Source of the DNA: Rhabdophis nuchalis
Lineage: Eukaryota; Chordata; Lepidosauria; Squamata; Natricidae
Direction: 5' to 3'
Assembly: GCA_039707465.1 (NCBI GenBank)
Contig: CM077647.1
Coordinates: forward strand, 175,139,663 to 175,203,662
Length of the DNA stretch: 64,000 nucleotides
Position numbers and translations under genes: made by a program. A model generated the notes under the pieces. The model had not been told where the DNA came from and ran no database searches. It was given only the letters and a program-made list of their open reading frames with translations. Of the stretch, positions 46,679 through 57,889 are shown piece after piece. The first letter of the stretch is position 1, and each line of letters starts with the position of its first letter.

Positions 46679-48911
46679 CTCTTTCTTTCTCTTTCTCTCT
46701 GTCTGTCTTTCTCTCTCTCCCACTTTCTTTTTCTTTCTTTCTCTTTCTCTCTCTCTGTCTCTCCTTCATCTGCCCATCTCTGTCACTCTGTGTGTGTGTG
46801 CGTGTGTCTGTCTGTCTGTCTGTCTGTCTTGCATTCACTCAATCACTCATTCTGTGTCTCTGTCTATCTTTCTCTCCCTCCCTCCCTCTCTCTGTCTCTC
46901 TATGTGTGTCTGTCGTCGTCGTTGTCCCCCCCCCAGCCTCCTCAGCCCGCCTGCCGCGCTTGGTCGCTCGTTCGCTCGTTCAGGCTCCGTGGCTGGGTAG
47001 GAGCCGGGCTGGAGAGGAGGAGGAGGGAGGAGGGGGCAGCCCATTGGGCAGAGCGCGTGGGAGAACACAGGATGATGGTGGGGGCTCTTCCTCCACCCTC
47101 GTCGATGGAGGGACTCCTGTGCGCCGCCGGAGCAACCCTCCCTACGGCCACCAGTTTCCTCCCCCGCCTGCGGAGCCTCCGCAGCCCCTGGAAGAAAACG
47201 AGTGGCCGGCATGCCAGCAGGGGAGGGAATCGGTGGCCGGTCCGGCGGCGCCCAGGAGTCTCTCCATCGACGAGGGAAGAGGAAGAGCCACACTCCAACG
47301 GCACGAACAGCCGCGCCTGTGTTCTCCCGTGCGCTCTGCTCAGGGTGCTGCCCTCTCCTCCCTCCTCCTCCTCTCCAGCCCTGCAGCCCGGCTCCCACCC
47401 AGCCACGGACCAGCACCGGTCCGCGGCCCGGGAGTTGGGGACCCCTGGCTTACAGTAATACATATGTTAGTAATATTTATCTATCTCTTGATGGCTGATT
47501 TGTCAGAGTGCCAGGCTTCTAGAAATTCCCTGACTTGTTTGGATTTGGCCTGGTATAGGACTTTATTGGTATTCCACATTATTGAAAATAACCTTATTAA
47601 TTTTGTGCACCCATATAGTTTATTAAAGTTTGCCTACGTCTAATAAAAAAATGGTAGAATTCCTAACCTACCATTTTTGTCTGAAATCTTCCCTTCTGGG
47701 CAAGGAAAACAGTCATAGCAGCAAAACTGATCCCCCTCAATCTTTTTCTTCCAGGATCCAGGTAAACAGGGGTCATTGCATCGAGAAAGTGGAGGAATCT
47801 GGTGATAAGCATAAAAGTTTTTGAAACGGAAAGGTATTATGTTTGACTTCCCAAAGGATTGATAAAAAGATTTAAAAAGTAGAAATTAGAATGATGTACA
47901 AAATGTCCCATTTGAAGGACAGGGCAAGCAAATAGTAACACTTTATGACAATCTCATGAAAAAAGAATACTGAATTTATTAATTTCCTCCAGAACTTAAA
48001 AAGATGAACCACAATGAGGTAGAAAATGTCCTGATGGAAGAGACGGGAGAGTAAATAATTGCACAGGGTGACAATTTCAGGAAAACATGGACAGTCTTGT
48101 GATTTCAAATGGACATCCAAACCAAATAACCCAACATAGCTTTTGTATTGTAATATCATTTGGTCAAATTGATGAGTCCTTGATCATCAACAGCATTTGA
48201 AAAGAATGTGCCACTGTTTGTTTGTTTTTAAAAAAACACACATCAGCTTTCTAAAGGAATTATGTTCAATGTGGCATCATTGAACATTTTGGGGGCCTCT
48301 AGATGCTCCCATGCAACGCCTCTCCTGCGCGAGCTGCACTGGCTGCCTGTGGCTTTCTGGGTGCGCTTCAAGGTGCTAGTAACAACCTTTAAAACCCTCC
48401 ATGGCAAGGGACCTGGGTACTTGCAAGATCACCTCCTACCAAACACCTCCCTCCGACCAGTCTGCTCCCACAGAGAGGGCCTCCTCAGGGTGCCGTCAGC
48501 AAGACAATGTCGGCTGGTGACCCCTAGGGGGAGGGCCTTCTCTGTGCCAGCTCCGGCCCTCTGGAATGACCTACCCCCTGACCTTCGCACAGCTGGGGAC
48601 CTGTGCCTTTTCCGCCAAGCCCTGAAAACTCATCTATTTCGTGCGGCCGGCCTGGCGTAGCTTTAATTTGTTTTTACTAGGGGTTTTAGAGGGTATTTTA
48701 GAACAGGCCTGTGTTTAATTTATTTTTAGTATATTTTTAGTATAGTTATTGTATCAGATGTTTTATTGTTGCTTTTATTATCACCTGTTCACCGCCCTGA
48801 GTCCCGTAAGGGAGAAAGGGCGGTATACAAATCCGAATAAATAAATAAATAAATAAAGAAAGAAAGAGAGGGAGGGAGGGAGGGAGGGAGGGAGGGAGGG
48901 AGGGAGGGAGG

Positions 48912-48964
<53 letters not shown>

Positions 48965-51900
48965 ATAAATAAATAAATAAATAATGGATTAAGGCATGGT
49001 CAATTCATTAATTTGATACCTGGTTAAAATCTGGATTCCAGACAATCCCATCTTCATTAATGAATAATTCCTCCCTTTTTGAAGCCTCTAGATCCAGCTT
49101 TCCAACTCTAACTCTCTGAAAGGATCTGTTTGGAAAAGTGATGAAGTTGGTGATGTCAAATCCACCTGTTGCTTCCCCTTTCTCATTCAGGAACACTCTC
49201 TCCCCAGCTGAATTATTGAAAGAAATGCCTTGAAGAAATGGATGGAGCTACTTGAAGGGAGATGAAAGGGAAAGAGAATTGAAAGGATAATAATGTAGAC
49301 GAGAACATCATATTCAATGTTTTTGTCATTCCTTGCATTCCAATAACACTAATTACATATGTACAAATTTACAATGATATTTCACGGAAATAGGAAAGTC
49401 CACTCTATTATTAATTTTATAAGTATATTCTGGAACTTAAGGCTGCTGTTGATTCAGTTCCTAAGGATGACAAGTAGTTCCAAGTGATGATTCACACTGA
49501 AAGGAATCCTTTTGGAGAGCACTGATGACGTTTCAATGCCCCCACGACTATAGAAGTGGCTGTTCTCATTGTCAGCCAGGATGTGTCAATTTATCAAGCC
49601 TGATCACATATCATAGTTTTGTAGCAAAGCACGGGTATCCAGCCAGTGATAGAATAAAAACAAAAAATGTGTTTTCTGTATCTATTTTAGTTAAAACAGT
49701 AGAACGGTTTATAAGAAGACTTTGGAGGTCTTTTAGTCAAATTCCCTGTTCAAGGCGGAAACCCTGTGCCCTATGCAATCTAGGCTGATTATTCTTGGGA
49801 ATTTTAATAAAGCATAATAGTAAATCTACTCTTGATGGCAAGGAGAAATTTCCTGAGAGTTAGAACAATTAATCAATGGAACAACTTGCCTTCAGAAGTT
49901 GTGGGTGCTCGAACACTGGAAGTTTTTAAGAAGATGTTGTATAACCATTTGTCTGAAGTGGCGTAGGGTTTCCTGCCTAAACAGGGAATTGGAATAGAAG
50001 ACCTCCAAGGTCCCTTCCAACTCTGTTATTCTAAATGAGAAGAAATGTCATCCTTTTCTGTAGTTCACGATGCAGTTACAAATTTGTATCACTATGTAAT
50101 TGCACATGTTTTATTTTCTAACCTTTCTCACTTGCCACATCATATTTATTTTATTTTAATTTTACTTTATTTTTATTTTATTTTAATCGATATTTTATTA
50201 CTTTAATTTATTTTTACAGTATATCCCACCTTCTTTATTTCTACAGAATAAAAGAGTTGGAAGGGACCTTTGAGGCCTTCTAGTCCAACTCTCTGCTCAG
50301 TCAGGAAACTCTATACAATTTCAATAAATAAAATAGTAATAATAAAAAATAAGCTAAATTGTCATTTTAACTATCTCTTGTTGTGCAAGCTAGGACAATG
50401 TACTAAATAACGCCTGCCAATATATAACCCATAAGTTATGCAGTAGCTCCTTGATGATCAGAATAACAGATTAACAACAGAAACATTTTTTCTATATCTA
50501 TTTTAGACAGAACAGTATAATAGAGTCAGAAGGGACTTTGGAGGTCTTAGTCAAACACCCTACACAAGGAGAAGACCTTATGTCATTTCAGACAAATCAC
50601 TACCCTTCTCTTCAATAAAATCAAAAGTGTTGGAGCAACCAAATTTCTGAAGACAAGTTGTTCCACTAATTAATTGTTAGTTATTCTCACCATCAGGAAA
50701 TGTTTCATTATTTGAACTTGGTTTCTTATACTTCTTTCCACATACAAAAAACTTTAAGATATTCTACATGATATTGTATATCAATCTGCTCATTTAAAAG
50801 AAGAAAGAGGAGGAGGAGGAGGAGGGTGGTTCCAATGAAGAGACAATACCTGCCAAGCCTTCAGATTTGGAAGATCAAGTTTTTTACGCATCCTAGTTGT
50901 CTTCCTATTGAAGCCCAACATGTATAAAGCTTGCAAAGCATGAGCCACAGCATAAACAGCATTGTAGATGCTGTAGCTTTGGCCATTCATTTCCATTTCA
51001 AACAGAGGTCCAGGAAGATCCTCTAGCTTCATCTCCCCAGTGCACTGCCTACTGTGTGCTTCTTGTAACTCTGGTTTTGGAAATGAACAATCAAATGCTT
51101 GTTCCCAAACTTCCTGCAGAAACCCATCTCTGTGGTCTGAAAGAGGATTTATGGTCTGGAGAAATTCCTTGAACCCTACAAATGCTCTTGAATGAATGGT
51201 GAAGGAAATTGCCCCATGGAACATCGCAAGATCCGAATTAATTTGAAATCCTGACAATATGAAATCAATCTGTGCGGTCATGATCCATACTTTTGTAAAT
51301 AATGTTGTTTCCTTGTTTTCAGGATCTACCATAAATCTTACCAGTCTTAACCACAAAATTGCCCAGGCTTCTCCAAAGACAAGAAATGCATTGGCTTTGC
51401 TATTCGTCAATTGAATGGACATTATTGAGATTGTTTCAATAAGTTCTGGTAAGTGTTCCAAGTGGACTAGTTGAGCAAGCCTTTCTATGAACGATGAGCA
51501 GATTCCGTTCTCTGCAAGCAAGGGCAGCATTTTCTGTAAGAAATTTTCTCCATAATTGTTATCAACAGCAAAAATCCCGATCCATGTCCACCCAAAATGG
51601 TGAAGCAGTTGGATAATCCCAATGTACTGATGGTCCTCTTTGGGGACCATGAAATAAACTGAAGAGAGTCTATTGCTCTGAAATTTCTCCTGGGCTAATG
51701 AGCCGTAAGTCAGCTTAAACAAAATGGAATAAAATTATTCAATTATTAAAATGAAGCTAACTTTTCTATTCTAGATTTCTTTATAGAATATATCCAAGCA
51801 GCATTTTTTTTTTAATTCTTCTAAATATTAATACGGAATGGAATGCCTTGGAATTGCTTCAAACACATATAATAGATCAATAGTTTTAACAGGGGCAAAG

Positions 51901-53856
51901 AGTAGTACATTCAAACCTTCCTTTAGTTATAAAATCTCTCTGGAGACATGCAAAACATCTTGACACAAACCTAAGACAATTTTTTGATGTTCATTAATTG
52001 TTCAACATCAACAACAACATCAAAATATGTAGATTTTTTTTCCTCCTCAACCCCATCACATCTTACTTGTGGAATCTTGAAAATATCCATAAGTTCACTT
52101 ATATAAAATGATGTATCAAAATCCAATCCTCCAATGATAGCCATGAGATTCTTCTGGTTATCACATTTGTAGTTAGGGACAAATTCCTGGGATTTGAAAA
52201 GCAGGTCCAGAATAGTACGATAGGTCATCTTCGCATTCAGGTAGCTGTCATAGATGTGGAACCCGAGAGTGATGTTAGGTAAGATCTGGGAGTCCTCATT
52301 GATCTCCTTCACAGCAAAGGCCAAGGTGAGGGCATGCTGGTAGAATTTGGTGATTATGCTGCAAATAGTTTAAATACCCCAGTTGAAAATCTTAGCTGAT
52401 TTATTGTCTTTTCATGCACACTGAGAGGATATGCACCAAAGACAAATTCCTAGTGTGTCCAATCGCTTGGCCAAAAAAGAATTCTATTCTATTCTATTCT
52501 ATTCTATTCTATTCTATTCTATTCTATTCTATTCTATTCTGACAATTCTCATAAGGTTGCATCGTTTCTTAAGAATAATAGCCATTTCTTTCTTTGATAG
52601 TAGTAAAAACATAACATCCTTCCTAACAGTCTTAATAAAAAGCCCTGATGATATCACCTAATTTGTTTAATGAAATGTCTGCAAGAAAACAATCAAATGC
52701 AGCCCCCCCCCATTTCAACCCTGAGCTGAAATATTCTCTATTATTAGAAATTTCTACCAAATTATTTTTTACACACAGTATTACAATCACTTTCAAGAAA
52801 TATATACTGCATTAAATACAAGCAGGTATACGAACAGGTGTCATTCATTTAGTATATGGGTGTTTTGTGAGGAGAGATAATGCCAAAAATTTTTAAAAAT
52901 TACCTCAGGAAATGTTTAAATAGTGACTTCTTGATCTGAAATTTTGTACATTTAATGTGAAACATTCAAAAATAATATGAAAAAGATTATTTCTTCTCTC
53001 ATAACCAGATACCATTGAAAGAAAAACAAGGCATAGATTAGATTAAAAACACCACATTTATGCCATTCATTTACTTTATGTGCATTTTGTGAGGAGAGAT
53101 AATGCCAAAGCTTTTTAAAAATTACCTCAGGAAATGTATAAATAGAGACTTCTTGATCTGAAATTTTGTACAACTTTCAAAAATAATATGAAGAAGATTA
53201 GTTCTTCTCTCATAACCAGATACCATTGAAAGAAAAACAAGGCATAGATTAGATTAAAACTCCACATTTATGCCCAAACAGCTTTGAGTCATATAAAGGA
53301 TTTTCAGATAATTTCATTGTAACCAATTTCATTGTAATTTTTACAACGACAATAAAGATTATTATTATAATGATATATGAACAGATTTCACAGGCATAAC
53401 TCATTTACTGCATGCATGTTTTGTGAGGAGAGATAACACCAAACCTTTCTAAAAATGACCTTAGTCTCCGTATATGTTTAACAAGATGTGTGGATATCTT
53501 TAAAAAATGTAAATAAGATTGTTTCTTCTACCAGAACCATATGCAATTGAAAGACACAAAAAGCATAGATTACATAAAAGAACCCTACATTTTTGCACAA
53601 ACAACTTTATAAGGGATTTTTGGACATCTGGCTAAGATCAGATAGCAACAAAAAAATCTTACAGTGGTGTGTTGATAGGTGTTCTGCCAGGATGTTCATT
53701 ATATTTCAATCCATAAAAGTGGTAAACAATGTGACACACCATCCCACCAATGATGAGGTCTCCAGGCTGATACCACTCATGTGGAACAAGGAAAGCATCA
53801 CTTGCAGGGCAGCTCAGAGTATCTACTTTGTGTACCAAAAACATCAGAAGAAACAT
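40475..53856 (-). CDS. V2R-E: complete, most divergent vomeronasal type-2 receptor, 6 exons
   Basis: The exons are 53856-53663, 52358-52067, 51713-50850, 49247-49020, 47798-47672 and 41373-40475, giving 867 residues. I chose the ATG at 53856 ([10 protein letters not shown]) because it aligns with the second Met of the other leaders; no upstream ATG is in frame. The motifs are [75 protein letters not shown] and seven helices ending [13 protein letters not shown]. Counted by hand against V2R-C, exon 3 differs at about 72 of 288 residues, while exon 6 differs at about 33 of 300. Intron 5 is 6.3 kb because of nested transposons, and intron 1 holds a triplicated segment. All junctions are GT-AG. 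It looks functional. Confidence 0.95.
41512..42477. mobile_element. Non-autonomous hAT transposon 2 (966 bp) with a GA-rich core
   Basis: The ends are caggcatgtccaaagtcc and aagtttggacaccactg, with an exact 8-bp duplication, ccctaggg (41504-41511 and 42478-42485). The middle (41690-42250) is an almost pure GA/GAAA tract. Long open frames there are artefacts of the repeat. The boundary of the core, with CAGA and CACA runs near 41790-41815, matches the inverted core of hAT 3. Confidence 0.9.
42486..42830 (+). mobile_element. Old L2-like LINE 3' fragment
   Basis: The sequence 'gaggaagggccttctctgta' followed by a decayed LWN-type tail and an AATAAA-type end marks an old L2-like copy. Confidence 0.6.
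42880..43510. mobile_element. LTR-like repeat, third copy
   Basis: The right part (43310-43510) matches 16500-16668 and 31560-31753 ('cagactccagaactagccca' equivalents). The left part is longer than in the receptor introns. No genes are inside. Confidence 0.45.
43525..45950 (+). mobile_element. L2 LINE, longest copy, two frames
   Basis: The first frame (43652-44632) reads the linker and the start of the reverse transcriptase ([51 protein letters not shown]). A 7-base deletion near 44598 shifts the frame. The second frame (44683-45756) contains [41 protein letters not shown] and [17 protein letters not shown]. The 5' endonuclease is missing. The 3' UTR ends in an AAATA tail. It lies in intron 5 of V2R-E. 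Confidence 0.93.
45951..46199. other. Unclassified repeat sequence between L2 and hAT 3
   Basis: No gene is seen. The text is typical of a dispersed repeat (runs of 'gatctgggtgtaattactga') and probably belongs to the outer element of the intron 5 nest. Confidence 0.35.
46200..47447. mobile_element. Non-autonomous hAT transposon 3 (1248 bp)
   Basis: The ends are caggggtccccaacc and gttggggacccctg, flanked by ccttacag (46192-46199) and gcttacag (47448-47455), 7 of 8 matching. Inside, a (CTTT)n/(CT)n tract (46381-46770) leads into TG and GTCT runs, then a CpG-rich block (46920-47440). The CpG block shares ctcgttcgctcg and a 'gagtggccggcatgcc'-like string with hAT 1. Frames of over 300 codons here arise from repeats. 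Confidence 0.87.
48262..48845 (+). mobile_element. L2 LINE 3' fragment in intron 4 of V2R-E
   Basis: The open stretch 48262-48660 reads the L2 C-terminus ([33 protein letters not shown]). The 3' UTR and AATAAAT tail follow. Confidence 0.9.
48834..48985. repeat. Compound microsatellite: AAAT, GGGA, GATA, AAAT
   Basis: Tetramer runs follow each other at the L2 tail: (AAAT)n, (GAGG)n, (GATA)n, then (AAAT)n again. The run ends only about 35 bases from the exon 4 donor of V2R-E. Confidence 0.95.
49820..50035 (+). mobile_element. CR1 3' fragment in intron 3 of V2R-E
   Basis: The plus strand reads the CR1 3' coding tail ('caatggaacaacttgccttc') and the 3' UTR ('gacctccaaggtcccttcca'). A short minus-strand CR1 piece precedes it at about 49700-49790, and another lies at 50247-50310. 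Confidence 0.75.
50510..50720 (-). mobile_element. Ancestral CR1 relic in intron 3 of V2R-E
   Basis: It stands at the same distance from exon 3 as the relics in V2R-A, -C and -D, so the insertion is older than all these receptors. Confidence 0.6.
52475..52541. repeat. (ATTCT)n microsatellite in intron 1 of V2R-E
   Basis: About 13 copies of the pentamer typical of snake CR1 tails occur here, with no clear CR1 body attached. Confidence 0.93.
52836..53605. repeat. About 210-bp segment present three times in intron 1 of V2R-E
   Basis: Copies at about 52836-53062, 53063-53270 and 53397-53605 each contain tttgtgaggagagata and an 'accatatgcaattgaaag'-like block. The first two are very similar; the third is more diverged. 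V2R-C and V2R-D have one related copy (near 16140 and 31080). Confidence 0.85.
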
Positions 53857-54340
53857 ATTGATGTTCTTGTTATTGTATTCTGATCCTACCAATCAGAAAG
53901 TATATAATCTAAGACTTCATCTGCAGATTGATCCTAGGTTAATATCTGAGAATGCATCTAATCAGAAAATCTATAATTTTCTATTTGAAGATCCACAGGA
54001 ATGCAAATTTGTGTCTTGACTATCACAAGACTTTGAACAGATATTCTAGCAGAAGAGAACAGAAGGTGGACACTAAAAGCAATTGACAGAGTTGTTACTA
54101 GCCCTTGTACCAAACTCTACTCTTGAACCCTACAGTTCAAAGCAAATTTTAGAGCCAAACAGATGTTAAGATTGTTGTTGAATTTAAAGGCCCTTCTGTG
54201 CAGTCTTTGATGTTTTGGCCTAGCTAAGAAAATGTGGTGTTTCCTCTGGGAGATAGTTATTTTGTTTTGATGAGATAATAATTAGTTGATGGTTCATCTT
54301 TTTTTTAAAAGAGCAATTGCCAACGAAAGGAATAGAAGTG
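53857..54340 (-). promoter_or_regulatory. 5' flank of V2R-E, homologous to the other units
   Basis: Despite the divergence of the gene, blocks such as 'gcagtctttgatgttttggc' (near 54200) and 'gcagaagagaacagaagg' (near 54050) align with the flanks of A-D. There is no relic exon 3 upstream. Confidence 0.45.
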
Positions 54341-54369
54341 ATGGCTTCTGGTGAAGATGGCCAACTGAG

Positions 54370-54437
54370 GAGCTGAAATTGCACAGTGGTTAGAGTGTAG
54401 TACTGCAGGCTACTTATGCTGCCCACTGGCTGGCTGC
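54370..54437 (+). repeat. tRNA-SINE head fragment
   Basis: It contains 'gcacagtggttagagtgtag', the A-box part of the SINE family, without the body. Confidence 0.7.
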
Positions 54438-54691
54438 CATTAATGAATGAATGAATTAATTAATTTTAATTATTTATTAAGTTTGCTACTTATGTGCAAG
54501 ATAACAGGGATAAGAATAAACATGAATAAGAACACAGGATAAGAACACAAGAACACAGGTACAAATAAATGGGGACAGTAGGACAGGGACCTTAGGAATG
54601 CTGGTGTGCTTATGCATTCTCCCTTTGGAAACCTCTTAGGAATGGAGAGAGATCAAGAGTAGATAGTTTAAGGTTAAAGTTATGGGGCTTT

Positions 54692-57389
54692 CTGTGCTGA
54701 TACAATGCAGGGTCTCAGCATTCTGAGACCTTTGTTGAACTTTGGCTGCCCCTTGGGTCATAGGTGACCTAAACCATCCTGGAGGGATGGTGATGAGGGA
54801 AACAAACTCTTGCTGATCACAGGGGTATCGTAAAATCCCTGTTTGACCCAAGGGAAGAACTCCTGCAAGGTGGCAAAAAGGCAGCCCTCCGGGGAACAAA
54901 GGTGTTGGCAAGCTCCGAAGGAAGGAAACAAGCTGAATGGGAAAGTACTGACCGGGAAGGTATTCTACCTTTTTTTTTTTGAAACATTTTGCTTAAAGAA
55001 ACTCTTTTTTTAAAAAGTGACTAAAGCCTTTAATTATGAAGTAAAGCAGCGGAATTAATTTAATATGCTTTGAACTGAGAGGTTTCCTTTTTTTAATATA
55101 TTTTTCTGAAATTGTGGATTGAAGCGCCAGAGCAAGGTTATTTTTTTTTTCCTTTGAAAGTGATTGGACTATTTCTTGTTTCTTTTTTTTTTCTTTCTAT
55201 TTTTTGCTACTTAAAATTTTGAATCTGAGATTATTTCTATAATTACTTTTGAAGATTTATTGAGTATTTTTAAAACTAAACAAGAGCTATACTTTCTACT
55301 TTTTTTTCTTAACAAGAAAGAAAAGGATGTACTAAAAAGTAAAAATTTGTTACATTGCTTTGTTATATTATTTTGCCACTGGAGGTCACTGGTTGGTTTT
55401 TATGAATGTAAAGGTTACAAGCATGAGTTGTTTACAGCAGCTGCTTCTTTGATAACTGAAAACACAAAAAATGAAACAGGCCAGAGACCAGGTGGCAGTG
55501 AGAACTAACTTTTATCACCTTTTGGATTTGTCAACATGGTTTTATACTTTGAAGAGGATACTTCAGAAAACCAGAATGCTTTGGCTGAAATTTTAAATTT
55601 ACTGAAACAAAATACTAGAAGAATGAATAACGCACTGGACAAACCTTTGTCTGTTACATCAAGCTATAGCCAATTGGAGACTCCAGAAATTAAAGTGAAA
55701 GAAGAAAAGGAGGAAGATAAAGAGATACTCATTTTACTTGAAGATAAAGATAAATATACCAATGGATTAAATGTGGGAGAAAATATAGAGAAGGAAATAC
55801 TTAAAAGGGAATTTGAGAAATCTGAGCCTCAGCTTGGTTATCAAGGAAAATACGGGGGGGGGGGGGGGAAGAATTGAGATTTAAAAACAAACAACATGTA
55901 AAGATAGGGACTGGACAGCGGTATTATTTGAGAGTTATATTGGACAATAAAGTGTGAAAAGAAGTTTATAAAAAAATCTGGAAAGAAGAATAAAAAGAGA
56001 CAGGGGCCACAATTGGCAAACAAGATAAGTCCAATTCGCTACTGGAAGGATACTGGCTGATAAGGAAAGCTTTTATCCTTTGATGATTAATAACTAACTA
56101 GATTGTGTTTAGAATATCATCGAAGGATTATTAGTTAATCAATAGTTATTTACAATAAGAGCAACTAATAATAATGTTATAGTTTAATGATATATATCCA
56201 TGTGTCTATGTATTTGTAGAAATCTATGAATATGAGATTAGATATAAACAAATTTAAGACTGTATTAGATATTAGTGAAGAATCACTAGCATAGAAATTA
56301 TGAGTCATATTAAGAGTAACTGAATAATTATAGTTGATACTGGCTGATAACGAAAATTGTTATATTTTGATTATTAATAATTAGTTAGATGGTTTTAGAA
56401 TATTATTGTAAGTATATGTATATGTTTGTTGGGAATAGACAATGGATGCCATTAGGTGGTTGTGTTTTAAAGACATGTTTGAAGAAGATAGACTAAATTT
56501 GGAATATTAGATGACAATTTTGGTGTACTGATATTAAGGTATATGCTGAATTTTCTGATTTAAAATTTATAAAATGAGATTATTTATGAATAATAATCAT
56601 TTCAGAGATGCACAGAAATTATGTGTGGCCGGTCGGTATGCCTTCTAAAGGATACAATGTAGAGTGATGACTTTTCCTTTTTATTTTTATCCTTAATTTT
56701 ATTCTCTTTTTTTCTTTGTTTGTCTTATGAATAGAATGCCATTATATACTTTTACTTTGCATACAAAAGGATGTAAAAACAATCAATTAACTTAAGGTTG
56801 AGATATAATAATTGTAATAATTGACATGAAAAACTAGATATTTTTTTTTAGATTTTAGATTTTATTATATTTATATCCCGCATCTATCTCCTACAAAAGG
56901 ACCCAGGGTGGCGCACAGGAATTTAAAACACAATATACAATACAAAATACATAACATCCTAAAACCCTATTAAACTCAATGACCCTGTGCTAAAAACATG
57001 ATTTAAAAACCCTCTAATTAAAATTTGTCATTTATCGGGTGGTTAACCTAAGCCGGCTTGATGAAATAAGTGCATTTTCAGACGCTGGCGGAAAAGGCGG
57101 AGGTCCGAGATGGTACGGAGATCGGGAGGCAGGTCGTTCCAGAGGGTCGGGCCCGCCACAGAGAAGGCCCTTCCCCTGGGCATCGCCAACCGGCATTGCC
57201 CGGCCGACGGCACCCAGAGAAGAGTAATGACTATATAATGACTATGGAAGAAACACATAGAACTTTGTGATTAACTGACACATTTTTTATAATTTGTAAT
57301 GGAAGATGGCTTTTTATGTTTTTTCAGCTATGTTTGTTTTATCTGTGTTTGTTCAAAATAAATAAAAAATTACCACCCCAAAAAAAAAA
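54692..57389 (+). mobile_element. L1-like element without ORF2 (internally deleted)
   Basis: It runs from a 5' region (54692-55535) through a short ORF1-like frame (55536-55877, MVLYFEEDTSENQN, coiled-coil-like and rich in Glu/Lys) to AT-rich 3' sequence and a terminal A run at 57380-57389. The frame ends in a run of 13 G. No reverse-transcriptase text is found. An L2 fragment is nested at 56850-57222. The 13-base target duplication has two mismatches, so the insertion is not recent. Confidence 0.65.
56850..57222 (-). mobile_element. L2 LINE 3' fragment nested in the L1-like element
   Basis: The minus strand reads [20 protein letters not shown] and the 3' UTR of L2, ending in a T-rich tail at 56850. 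Confidence 0.88.
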
Positions 57390-57644
57390 GTTACGCGGCT
57401 TTGAGGATGTAACAATGGAGTCAGGTAGAGCTTTCCAGGCATTGACGACTCTGTTGCTGAGGTTGTATTTTCTGCAGTCGAGTTTGAAACAGTTTACCTT
57501 GAGTTTTTATCTATTGTTTATGCATGTATTATTGTGGTTGAAGCTGAAGTACTCACTGACAGGTAGGATGTTGTGGCAGATAATTTTGTGTACTGAGTTA
57601 AGGTCAGACCGTAGGAGCCATAATTCTAGGTTGTCCAAGCCCAA

Positions 57645-57825
57645 GATATCAAATCTCACGAGGCTCAAGGTTGACTCAACCTTCCATCCTTCTGAGGTCG
57701 TTAAAATGAGGACCCAAATTGCTTGGGGAAATATGCTGACTTCTGTAAAAAAAACCTTAGACAGGGCTGTAAAGCACAGTAAAATGGTACATAAGTCTAA
57801 GTTCTAAGTGCTATTGCAATGCCCA
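57645..57825 (+). repeat. tRNA-SINE, 3' part
   Basis: The stretch 'aaggttgactcaaccttcca' to 'taagtgctattgc' is the body of the same SINE as at 37491-37735, without the tRNA-like head. Confidence 0.78.
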
Positions 57826-57889
57826 GGGAGAGGATTTTTCTCTGGACTGTCATTTACCAACAGAAAAAACAGCATTATTTCAGTTTATA

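Larger units (their letters stand above)
41424..47567. mobile_element. Composite nest of transposons in intron 5 of V2R-E
   Basis: The nearly identical motif attccacattattga stands at about 41409-41423 and again at 47568-47582. V2R-D has a single copy of this site in intron 5 (around 24390). The 6.1 kb between is therefore probably one LINE-like insertion with a target duplication, later hit by a hAT element, L2 copies, an LTR-like repeat and another hAT. The outermost element is not identified. Confidence 0.6.
54520..57660 (-). mobile_element. LINE fragment split by an L1-like element
   Basis: The pieces 54520-54691 and 57390-57660 are continuous in the related copy at 29175-29492. The insert between them is the L1-like element described next. 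The motifs gttatggggcttt and gttacgcggcttt mark the duplicated target. Confidence 0.65.

Noticed and set aside
46334..47458. Open frame of 374 codons on the plus strand, rich in Ser/Leu/Phe
   Set aside because: It is the translation of the CTTT/CT microsatellite and the GC-rich core of hAT 3; several frames are open at once and none resembles a protein.
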